The notes under the pieces: model-generated
The model's database searches: none
What the model was told of the DNA's origin: nothing
The model's input: the letters and a program-made list of their open reading frames with translations, nothing else
Translations under genes and position numbers: made by a program
In this document: positions 1-5,924 of the stretch, piece by piece
Position numbering within the stretch: position 1 is the stretch's first letter
Layout: each line of letters begins with the position of its first letter
NCBI GenBank assembly: GCA_016780605.1
Contig: JADHLS010000162.1
Span: 1 to 8,977 of the forward strand
Length of the DNA: 8,977 bases
DNA from: Reyranella sp.
GTDB lineage: Bacteria > Pseudomonadota > Alphaproteobacteria > Reyranellales > Reyranellaceae
Direction of reading: 5' to 3'

Positions 1-713
1 AGCGACGTGTCGAGCGGCTTCGGAAAGAGGTCGGGACGCTTTTTGACGATCTGTCCGACTGTGGCGTTTTGCAGCCCGGTCACATCGCGCGTCAGCGCCT
101 CGAATGCCGCCATGGCATGAAACACGGCGCCGGAGAGGTTCGGCTCCGGCCGGCGCGAGAGCGCTGCCATCGCTTCCCGTAGCTGCGTGGCGGCCTTCGC
201 CCTGCCGGCGGTCTTCAGCGCCTCCCCGGCTTCGCGCACGGAACCCTCGAAGGCAGGATCGAAGCGCGAGACGATTCGCTCGCCATCCATCTTCCAGCCG
301 ATCCCGGCAACTTCGAAGAATTTTGTGATGTCCTGCTGCATCGGATAGGCGCGCGGCTCCTCATCGAGGCCGGGAAGACGAGATTCATCTTCATAGAAGA
401 CAAGTTCGGAATAGATCTGCTCGGCGAGATCGTAGACTTGGTACCACGCAGCATCCGATCTAAATGCCTCCAGTTCCTTGTCGGCAACGTCGTGGTCGGA
501 CATGCCTTCCTCTTTGGAAAACTTTCGCGGGAAGGGGGAAATTCCGTGCTTATTGAAGATCCTGTGCGCGGCATCCATCATGACCTTGGCGCCGACGTAG
601 TTGTTGATGAGATCGATCAGGGCGTCTTTCAGGTGCGACGGGAGTTCGTCGCGGTAGGTGATCTCCGGAATCTGGTTGAGGCCCTGCCGTTCAGAGAATC
701 TTGGTTTGGGCAC
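1..713 (-). CDS. HEPN/AbiJ-NTD4-type abortive infection protein, 3' end off window (partial)
   Basis: The minus frame is open from a GTG at 713 to the left edge, giving 237 residues without a stop. The start is preceded by GGGGAG with 6 bases of spacing. The product opens VPKPRFSERQGL and continues with an all-helical segment (about residues 20-115). A linker follows, then a second helical block with RRPEPNLSGAVFHAMAA (about 187-203) and LTRDVTGLQNATVGQIVKK (about 207-225). This arrangement matches proteins annotated 'AbiJ N-terminal domain 4', which are HEPN-fold proteins of abortive-infection type; such proteins are generally suspected RNases that shut down an infected cell. The RxxxxH-type HEPN catalytic motif would be expected just past the left edge, so activity cannot be judged here. 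It is transcribed away from the rest of the window and stands next to a gene-fragment scar, as expected in a defence island. Family assignment is from memory of the sequence pattern; function is inference. Confidence 0.68.
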   Translation of the reverse strand, partial: MPKPRFSERQGLNQIPEITYRDELPSHLKDALIDLINNYVGAKVMMDAAHRIFNKHGISPFPRKFSKEEGMSDHDVADKELEAFRSDAAWYQVYDLAEQIYSELVFYEDESRLPGLDEEPRAYPMQQDITKFFEVAGIGWKMDGERIVSRFDPAFEGSVREAGEALKTAGRAKAATQLREAMAALSRRPEPNLSGAVFHAMAAFEALTRDVTGLQNATVGQIVKKRPDLFPKPLDTS

Positions 714-977
714 GCCGCGCTCCCCGTTTTCTCGGCGCCATCCTAGCGCAAGGAGAGCGGCATCGCGACGAGCGGGGGCCGAGAGGCTTCGTTCCTTCCG
801 CTTGGCTTTCAAGTCTGACGCCGATCTAGCGGGGCGCGCTGCCGGGTCAATGGGCGGCCCGCTCCATTCGCGTTCGCTCCCGTGTTGCTCGTTTCCCACC
901 CTAAAGGGCCCGCCGACTTATGCGCCCGGCTCTCGTTTCCAGCGTCTTGAGAAATCTTCAAGCGAAAGGAGACGAAG
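714..977. other. Divergent intergenic spacer between HEPN gene and DUF2958 remnant
   Basis: I see no convincing gene in these 264 bases. They should carry the promoter of the HEPN gene (minus) and the old promoter and leader of the DUF2958 gene (plus). Visible elements are a GGGCCC palindrome at 906-911, a small hairpin at 946-962 (arms CTTGA/TCAAG) and the plus-strand ribosome site AAAGGAG at 965-971. The minus frame of the HEPN gene stays open into this spacer as far as at least 842, so a longer start (for example TTG at 812) cannot be formally excluded. The GTG at 713 has the better ribosome site and fits the usual family N-terminus. Confidence 0.4.
946..962 (+). promoter_or_regulatory. 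Small hairpin just upstream of the DUF2958 ribosome site
   Basis: CTTGA (946-950) and TCAAG (958-962) form a perfect 5-bp stem around a 7-base loop, directly before AAAGGAG (965-971) and the ATG at 978. It could be a leader hairpin of the original DUF2958 transcript. The stem is short and could arise by chance. Confidence 0.2.
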
Positions 978-1055
978 ATGAAACTCTTGACCCCGTCTAT
1001 CCGCGAACGCCTCTTGCTCAATGGCCGCATCCGGCAGGAAACAAGCGCCACGTAA
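978..1055 (+). pseudogene. DUF2958 gene, 5' fragment only
   Basis: ATG at 978 has a strong ribosome site (GGAG 968-971, 6 bases away) and opens a 25-codon frame beginning MKLLTPSIRERLLLNGRIRQ, ending at TAA 1053. Full-length DUF2958 proteins, which are common on plasmids and integrative elements of alphaproteobacteria, begin with almost this same MKLLT..IR.RLL.NGR pattern and run to roughly 100 or more residues. Only the first ~20-22 codons remain. The sequence then passes directly into the antisense remains of a Fic gene, so the reading frame is truncated by a recombination junction at about 1040-1050. The intact translation signals suggest a recent event. A short peptide may still be made but is unlikely to be functional. 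DUF2958 has no established function that I know of. Confidence 0.6.
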
Positions 1056-1340
1056 TAATCCTTCCGCTTGCGCTGGATGGTGTAGGCGAGGGCGATCAGG
1101 GTTGGCTGGCCGATGCTTTGCGCCAGCGCCTTCTCGGATAACGCTCGGCCAATACGGCCATTGCCATCCTCGAAGGTTGGATGGACACGAAGTAGAGATG
1201 AGCGATGCCGGCGCGGGTCAGCGGGCCGAACGGGTGCTTGCCGGTGGGGCTTGAGTTATTGAACCATTTTATGAAGCCGCTTGTAGTCGGCACCGGAGAC
1301 GACCTGCACCGGATCTGCGGGAGTCCGGTACCTTTCTCCA
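1046..1340 (-). pseudogene. Fic-family protein adenylyltransferase, degraded internal fragment
   Basis: Read on the minus strand, three frames together give a recognisable Fic core. The first gives RYRTPADPVQVVSG (about 1335-1288). The second gives GFIKWFNNSSPTGKHPF followed by PLTRAGIAHLYFVSIQ (about 1275-1178). The third gives FEDGNGRIGRALSEKALAQ and GQPTLIALAYTIQRKRKDYY (1174 to about 1048). The Fic signature HPFx(D/E)GNGRxxR is split by a one-base loss at about 1175-1178, and its catalytic His codon has become Gln or been lost. The usual ~20 residues between VVSG and the FI.WFN segment are missing. Both the N-terminal region and the C-terminal tail are absent. Fic proteins transfer AMP to hydroxyl side chains and often act as toxins or regulators. 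This copy cannot encode an active enzyme. It is joined head-to-head with the DUF2958 fragment. Confidence 0.75.
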
Positions 1341-1354
1341 TCTTGTAGCGTGAA

Positions 1355-1394
1355 TTGTAACATGTTAACTTGTTGTTAGCAACGACTTGTAAGG
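1355..1394 (+). promoter_or_regulatory. Probable operator/promoter region of the HTH-methylase-PIN operon
   Basis: This AT-rich stretch sits in an otherwise GC-rich region, immediately before the HTH gene. It contains the perfect 10-bp palindrome TAACATGTTA (1358-1367), a direct repeat ACTTGT (1368-1373 and 1385-1390, 17 bases apart) and GTTG/CAAC arms around 1374-1385. The ribosome site AAGG (1391-1394) follows, 6 bases before the GTG at 1401. Symmetric sites at this position are typical operators for a self-regulating dimeric HTH protein, as with MerR-like regulators or R-M controller proteins. No confident -35/-10 pair was found. The binding role is inference. Confidence 0.4.
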
Positions 1395-1400
1395 TTCTTG

Positions 1401-1871
1401 GTGACAGTCTACTATACACCTGGGCAGCTTCGCGATGCGATGGTCCTCCCACAGGAGACCTATCGTCATTGGAAAAAGGCGTTGATCCCCTTGCGTCGGG
1501 GTTCAGGTCACAGTCCGTGCTTTACAGCAGGCGATCTGCTCGCTGTCGCGGTCGTGCGCGTCCTGACGGACGGGTTCTCTATTCGCGTCGGTGCGCTATC
1601 TACCATTGCCGACGCTTTGTTCGAAGCATGCAATGCCGTCTCGTGGCCAACGCTCGAACGCAGCAAGTTGATCGCCGATCTCGCGAAGGGCCGCCTCCAA
1701 ATCCGTCCGGAGCTTGAGAATGCCATTTTCGAGGAACCTGTCCTCGTCGTTCCGTTGCGACCGTTAGTCGGCCATCTGCGTGACGCGCTTTTGACCGATG
1801 GCGGAGCCGAAAATCAGGAGACGCTCCGCTTTCCCCCTACTCCGCTTCCCTCGAAGAACGCATCCGCATGA
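1401..1871 (+). CDS. MerR-like winged-HTH putative controller protein
   Basis: This frame encodes about 156 residues from GTG 1401; a TTG at 1398 is possible, but AAGG at 1391-1394 is better spaced for the GTG. The N-terminal ~65 residues look like a MerR-type winged helix. YYTPGQLRDAM then LPQETYRHWKKAL resembles the helix-turn-helix and its recognition segment, and HSPCFTAGDLLAVAVVRVL then GFSIRVGAL resembles the wing and following helix. The remaining ~90 residues are helical and end in a proline-rich tail; no effector-binding domain or metal-binding Cys cluster is apparent. It is the first gene of a tight plus-strand operon, 13 bases ahead of the methylase start. In context it is best read as the transcriptional controller of the methylase and PIN genes, comparable in role to the C proteins of restriction-modification loci. 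I recognise the HTH pattern but not a named family, and regulation is inferred from position. Confidence 0.65.
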   Translation: MTVYYTPGQLRDAMVLPQETYRHWKKALIPLRRGSGHSPCFTAGDLLAVAVVRVLTDGFSIRVGALSTIADALFEACNAVSWPTLERSKLIADLAKGRLQIRPELENAIFEEPVLVVPLRPLVGHLRDALLTDGGAENQETLRFPPTPLPSKNASA

Positions 1872-1872
1872 C

Positions 1873-1877
1873 GGGAG
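1873..1877 (+). promoter_or_regulatory. Ribosome binding site fixing the methylase start
   Basis: GGGAG lies 7 bases before ATG 1885. The reading frame is open from ATG 1798, but that start would lie inside the HTH gene and lacks a comparable site. The 1885 start also gives an N-terminus (MSAIEIIATAARSMGY) that looks like the beginning of a folded domain. Confidence 0.6.
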
Positions 1878-1884
1878 CGTAACC

Positions 1885-4377
1885 ATGAGCGCAATCGAGA
1901 TTATCGCTACGGCAGCGCGTTCGATGGGGTATCGCGATGAAGCTGTTGTGCGCAACTACACGTTTGCCGACGTCCTCGATCCAGCGGACTCAACGAGGAC
2001 AGTGTTGTTGGCTGCCTTTACGCAGACCCCGCCGTCATATCGATCCGCGGCGCTCGCCGCGGTGATGGGTGGTAAGGGCGACACGATGGAGCTCGTCAAG
2101 GCGCACCGTGCGCTAGGCGCGCCACTCCTCTTCGTCATCGAAGACGATCTGATCTCACTTTGGCAGGTTCGTGGCGATGCACCGCCGCGAGTGATCGAGC
2201 GGCTATCTACCGACAACCTGCCCGCTTTGTTCGAACGGCATCAGGCCATTTGGGCCCCGGATGCCATTCACCGCGCGAAATCCATCGGCGCCATTGATCA
2301 GAGCTACCAACTCGATTTTGTTGATATTGGACTGCTGCCCGCTGTCGAGGGTGAGATCCATCTTAAGCTCGACCGCCTGCTGATCGATGCGCTCACAGCC
2401 GCATCACAAGCGCAAAAAGGAAAGAAGCATGAGACTCGACTATTGTTTCGCGTAGTGTTTCGCCTACTCGCGGCGAAGGTCCTGCAGGACCGCCAGCATC
2501 CTTATGCCCAGGGTTGGAACGCCGCCGATCTCTCGTCTGTTCTCCGAGCGATCGAATCCTACTATTCGCTCCCGTCAGTTCCGATCGGTGGTCGGCAGAG
2601 CGTTCCGGCTGCATTTACAGCTGCATGGGAATGCCTACGCCGCGGTATCAGCTTCGCCAATATTTCATCGGATGACTTGGCGTTCGTCTACGAGAATACC
2701 TTCGTCACTCCTGAGACCCGAAAGCATTTTGGAACCCACAGCACTCCCCGCCAGCTTGCCGAGTATGCCGTTAGCCGACTGGAACTTCATCGCCACCGTC
2801 CGGAAGATCTGAAAGTCTATGAACCCTTTGCCGGTGCGGGCACCTTTCTTGTTTCGGCTTTGCGGCATGTGCGTGATTTGCTTCCGATCGATTGGAGTGA
2901 TCAGCAGCGCCACGATTTTCTTGTTGGCAGTCTCTCCGGCGACGAAGTCGATGCCTTCGCGTGCGAAGTTGCGACGCTCTCTCTGATACTCGCTGACTAC
3001 CCAAACCAGAATGGCTGGCATATCGCTGAAACTAATCTCTTTGAGGGAGGTGTGTTGGCAGAGCGCATGCGCGGACAGAATGTCATTCTCTGTAACCCGC
3101 CCTTCGAGTCGTTTGCGGTAAACGAACGAGCGCTGTATCCCATCGCCAATAAATCCTACTCCAAGCCAGTAGCTGTGCTGGCTGCCGCACTCAACGCCCA
3201 TCCTCTCGCGCTCGCCTTCGTCTTGCCGCGACCCTTCATTCTGGATCGACAGTTTGCGGAACAACGGCGAACGATCGAGAAGCTTTATGGCGATGTCGAG
3301 CTGGTCGAGTTGCCGGATCGCATTTTCGGCGCTTCCGGTATCGAATCGGCACTACTGGTCGCTCGCGAACCGAGGCCGCCAGCACCGGCGATCATTACCT
3401 TGCGATCCACCGAGGTGTCCGACCGTGACCGCTTGACTTTCCTGCAGACTGGCAAGACGACAACGGAACGGCAGCTCGTACGCCCAGTCGACGAACCTGC
3501 GTCGGGTGACCTTTGGGTCCCCCCATTGCAGACCCTCTGGCAATTCCTGGCAGCGGCACCACGGCTAGGCCATCACTTCACCATTCACCGCGGGATTGAA
3601 TGGAAGTCAGCGCAAGATTCAGCCTGGAGCACACAACGTCATGCTGGCTACAGGCGAGGATTGCATACCGCCCGGGGAGCAAAACAATTCGTGTCGGCTC
3701 GTCCCGTGTGGCTCGATTGCCGACCGGAGAGACTTCTCTATAGCGCAATTTATCTACCTTGGGATAAGCCAAAGCTGATTGTCAACGCCGGCCGCCTTAG
3801 CCGCGGGCCGTGGCGTATTGCGGCAGCGCTCGACAATAAAGGCTTCGTGTGCTCCCAGCAGTTCTTCGGGCTGTGGCCGTATGGATCCCTTTCCGATAGG
3901 CAGCTTCTAACCTTCACTGCCGTCCTCAATGGCCCGATCGCAAACGCCTTTCTTGCCGTTCATTCACCAGCAAAAGGTATGCGCATCTCGGCTGTTGGGC
4001 AGATTCCTCTTCCGCCCGTGATGCCAGATCACGCAGGGGAACTGGTAGCGGAATATGTGGGACTCCTGAGGGAGCCTGTGGCGCTGAATCAGAATGAGGA
4101 GCGGTTGGCCACGCTTCTCATGCAGATCGATGCAGCAGTGCTGGGTGCTTACGACCTCCCCGCCCGGCTGGAACGCCAGCTTCTTGACTACTTCCGTGGT
4201 GTTGAGCGTCCTGTGGCTCATCCGTGGCAGCATTGGGACGTGAACGATCCAACGCCTGGCCTGACACTGTCTGAGCGCGCTTCCGGCCGTTTCCGGGCAC
4301 ATGGTTCCTGGATTCAGAAGGTTTTTCAGCCACTGCCGCGTGAAGAGGCCGAGCTTCTACATACTTTCAGAGCTTGA
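1885..4377 (+). CDS. N6-adenine DNA methyltransferase with built-in specificity region (type IIG/Eco57I-like, solitary)
   Basis: The product is 830 residues and transfers a methyl group from S-adenosylmethionine to adenine in a DNA target. Residues ~1-260 form an N-terminal region (GAPLLFVIEDDLISLWQVR at 78-96) like the lead domain of large type IIG-style methylases. A motif-X-like segment YENTFVTPETRKHFGTHSTP (269-288) is followed by motif I EPFAGAGTFL (313-322, SAM binding) and the catalytic motif IV NPPF (404-407). From ~565 to 770 lies a region (FTIHRGIEWK, ISAVGQIPLPP) typical of target-recognition domains, so it should find its site without a separate S subunit. I see no clear PD-(D/E)xK nuclease in the N-terminal part, so it is probably modification-only. 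The gene starts 13 bases after the HTH gene, and its TGA overlaps the start of the PIN gene. This coupling suggests that the PIN nuclease, not an endonuclease domain, is its partner. The methyltransferase call is strong; target and system role are unknown. Confidence 0.88.
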   Translation: MSAIEIIATAARSMGYRDEAVVRNYTFADVLDPADSTRTVLLAAFTQTPPSYRSAALAAVMGGKGDTMELVKAHRALGAPLLFVIEDDLISLWQVRGDAPPRVIERLSTDNLPALFERHQAIWAPDAIHRAKSIGAIDQSYQLDFVDIGLLPAVEGEIHLKLDRLLIDALTAASQAQKGKKHETRLLFRVVFRLLAAKVLQDRQHPYAQGWNAADLSSVLRAIESYYSLPSVPIGGRQSVPAAFTAAWECLRRGISFANISSDDLAFVYENTFVTPETRKHFGTHSTPRQLAEYAVSRLELHRHRPEDLKVYEPFAGAGTFLVSALRHVRDLLPIDWSDQQRHDFLVGSLSGDEVDAFACEVATLSLILADYPNQNGWHIAETNLFEGGVLAERMRGQNVILCNPPFESFAVNERALYPIANKSYSKPVAVLAAALNAHPLALAFVLPRPFILDRQFAEQRRTIEKLYGDVELVELPDRIFGASGIESALLVAREPRPPAPAIITLRSTEVSDRDRLTFLQTGKTTTERQLVRPVDEPASGDLWVPPLQTLWQFLAAAPRLGHHFTIHRGIEWKSAQDSAWSTQRHAGYRRGLHTARGAKQFVSARPVWLDCRPERLLYSAIYLPWDKPKLIVNAGRLSRGPWRIAAALDNKGFVCSQQFFGLWPYGSLSDRQLLTFTAVLNGPIANAFLAVHSPAKGMRISAVGQIPLPPVMPDHAGELVAEYVGLLREPVALNQNEERLATLLMQIDAAVLGAYDLPARLERQLLDYFRGVERPVAHPWQHWDVNDPTPGLTLSERASGRFRAHGSWIQKVFQPLPREEAELLHTFRA

Positions 4378-4886
4378 TCGGCGTGGATGGCTACCTTCTC
4401 GATACCTCGGTCTTATCAGCCCTTCTCGATTCATCTCATCGTCGGCATAACGACGTGCGCTTGGCGATAGGAGCCTTAGATCAAACGGCAGCACAATTCG
4501 TCTCGGCCATTTCCTTGGCCGAACTCACGTTCGGAGTAAAGATGGCGGAGGCCTTCGGCGGATCGTCTTTGCCAGCTCTTCAGCAGATGCTCGTTGACGC
4601 GCGTGGCTACGCCGTACTGGACGTAAGCCATCATACGTCAGTGGCCTACGCTGAGTTAAAGACCAACCTTGCCAAGAAATATTTGGCCAAAGCGACCCAG
4701 CGCGATCGGCCGCGCTGGTTGGAAGAATGGGTGGACAAAACGAGCGGTCAGAAGCTTCAGGTGGACGAGAACGACCTGTGGATGTGCGCTCAGGTGAAAG
4801 AGCGTGACCTTGTCTTGGCCACGGCAGATGGCCGCATACAACGCATCGCTGATGCAGATCCTGAGGTTCGCTTACTCATCCTGTAG
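4374..4886 (+). CDS. VapC-like PIN-domain nuclease coupled to the methylase
   Basis: The product is 170 residues if started at the TTG that overlaps the methylase stop (TTGA, 4374-4377). A GTG at 4383 would give MDGYLLDTS, an equally VapC-like N-terminus. The full PIN acidic set is visible: D10 in YLLDTSVLSALL, E50 in VSAISLAELTFG, D134 in DENDLWMCAQV and D152 in LVLATADGRI. PIN proteins of this kind are metal-dependent nucleases, and VapC toxins usually cut tRNA or rRNA. At 170 residues it is somewhat longer than a typical VapC (about 130-140), with the extra length in the middle (KKYLAKATQRDRPRWLEEW, 101-119). No VapB-like antitoxin gene is adjacent; the upstream neighbour is the methylase, and expression is probably translationally coupled to it. 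It may be an RNase toxin held in check by, or triggered through, the methylase, or a DNA or RNA effector of a modification-dependent defence unit. PIN identity is confident; substrate and mechanism are inference. Confidence 0.85.
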   Translation: MIGVDGYLLDTSVLSALLDSSHRRHNDVRLAIGALDQTAAQFVSAISLAELTFGVKMAEAFGGSSLPALQQMLVDARGYAVLDVSHHTSVAYAELKTNLAKKYLAKATQRDRPRWLEEWVDKTSGQKLQVDENDLWMCAQVKERDLVLATADGRIQRIADADPEVRLLIL

Positions 4887-4901
4887 AGTGCCTCTGTGAG
4901 C
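4887..4901. other. Convergent 15-bp junction of the two operons
   Basis: The TAG of the VapC-like gene (4884-4886, plus) and the stop of the PIN-like gene (4902-4904, minus) are separated by only 15 bases. No convincing terminator stem with a T-run is visible in or beside the gap, so the two transcripts may overlap at their 3' ends. Confidence 0.6.
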
Positions 4902-5894
4902 CTAAAGTAGCTCTTTCAATGCTCGCAGATCAGTTTCCAGCCGGACCCCGAAGTGGGTGTGAAGGCCAGCCTGTCGCGCCAGATTTGTGAAGGGCTTTTC
5001 GGCCACGACGACATCTGAGTAGGGCAGGACGGTCGCGAAAGTACGCATGTCGCGCATATCATTGAGCTGGATCGGCCGGTTCTGAGCCTCCAGTTTCAGG
5101 CTGATCTCGCGCTCGATGAGGAATGCTGGTGTCTCGCGTACAACGGCTCGCATCGTGGCCCCGCCCTTATCCAGGAAACAGTTCCAAGGCAGGTTGAGCC
5201 TGGTCGCGGTAGCAATCATGACGTCCTGCTCGCCCATGACTAAGAGCACACTGTAGATCTTTCGTCGCATAGAGATGCTTTCTGCCTTGTGGCGTGCGCG
5301 TCGCTCCTCGATCTGCGCGCGCAAAGTCTCGCATCCTTGCGTGAACTCCCGGATCGACTGCTGTCGTACGGGGTCAGGAATATTCATTAAGTAATGAAAG
5401 AGAGTCCTTTGCGGCTCCGCGTGCATGAGCTCAAGGACACGATCGGAGATCTTGCGACCCAGGCGAGGGTCCTTTGCTTCGGCTGTGGCCTCGAAGAATA
5501 GGTTTGAAAACACCCAGTCTGGGGCGGGTTCGGTCCAGGGCAAGTTATAGATCCTGGACAGAACGCGGCCGATTTCGACTTCCAGGCGCCGATGGAAGCC
5601 TCGGAACACTTCACCCTTACTAAGCGTGGTCTGAGTGTATGCTAGGTCCCACCGTTGCTCCCGGCGGTTCACTTTGTGAGTCTCGTAGATGTTGGTCGAG
5701 GTTAGAGGCAGCCGTACGGATCCAGCTTCGACGCCGGCGCACAGGATCTCCAGAATGCCGCGGGCGACGGGGTAGTTCTTAGGCGACTTTGCAGCCTGTG
5801 CCAGCTCGATCCATTTGTTCTGATCGAGGTAGACGACTTTTGCCCGGAGCGGTGCCGGCAAGTCGCGCGATGCGGGCGATTCGGACGCGTCCAT
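4902..5894 (-). CDS. PIN-like nuclease with helical insertion, last gene of the CBASS-like operon
   Basis: The product is 330 residues from ATG 5894. It starts 30 bases after the patatin stop and has no good ribosome site of its own, so it is probably translated from the same message. VVYLDQNKWIEL (20-31) places a PIN-type first Asp (D24) at the end of a beta strand. Further conserved-looking acidic positions are E71 in STNIYETHK and the cluster DMRDMRTF (279-286), with YSDVVVAEKPFTNLARQAGL (292-311) resembling the closing PIN strand and helix. Between them lies a long charged helical stretch (about 75-215). This is not a VapC-sized PIN but matches large uncharacterised 'YLDQNKWI' proteins that I take to be PIN-fold nucleases. 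Its position suggests an additional effector or regulator of the phospholipase/ubiquitin-like module. It ends 15 bp from the stop of the convergent PIN gene. Family placement is moderately sure; function is inference. Confidence 0.6.
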   Translation of the reverse strand: MDASESPASRDLPAPLRAKVVYLDQNKWIELAQAAKSPKNYPVARGILEILCAGVEAGSVRLPLTSTNIYETHKVNRREQRWDLAYTQTTLSKGEVFRGFHRRLEVEIGRVLSRIYNLPWTEPAPDWVFSNLFFEATAEAKDPRLGRKISDRVLELMHAEPQRTLFHYLMNIPDPVRQQSIREFTQGCETLRAQIEERRARHKAESISMRRKIYSVLLVMGEQDVMIATATRLNLPWNCFLDKGGATMRAVVRETPAFLIEREISLKLEAQNRPIQLNDMRDMRTFATVLPYSDVVVAEKPFTNLARQAGLHTHFGVRLETDLRALKELL

Positions 5895-5924
5895 AGTCTG
5901 GGTGGTGCCGATTGCGTTGAGATT

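Noticed and set aside
809..1051. An 80-residue minus-strand frame
   Set aside because: It starts in the last Fic codons and then runs antisense through the DUF2958 start and its leader; no conserved features.
1096..1452. A 118-residue minus-strand frame read as one intact protein
   Set aside because: Only its middle third is Fic-like. The Fic sequence enters and leaves this frame at frameshifts, so it is a pseudogene slice, not a gene.
1798..1884. Longer start for the methylase at ATG 1798
   Set aside because: It would lie inside the HTH gene, lacks a ribosome site and adds a basic, low-complexity leader. ATG 1885 has GGGAG at correct spacing.
2665..3264. A 199-residue open frame on the minus strand inside the methylase
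   Set aside because: It is the antisense shadow of the conserved methylase motifs; the product has no recognisable pattern and no ribosome site.
4895..4916. Possible bidirectional terminator at the convergent junction
   Set aside because: Only 4-bp arms (GAGC/GCTC or AAAG/CTTT) can be paired and there is no proper T-run.
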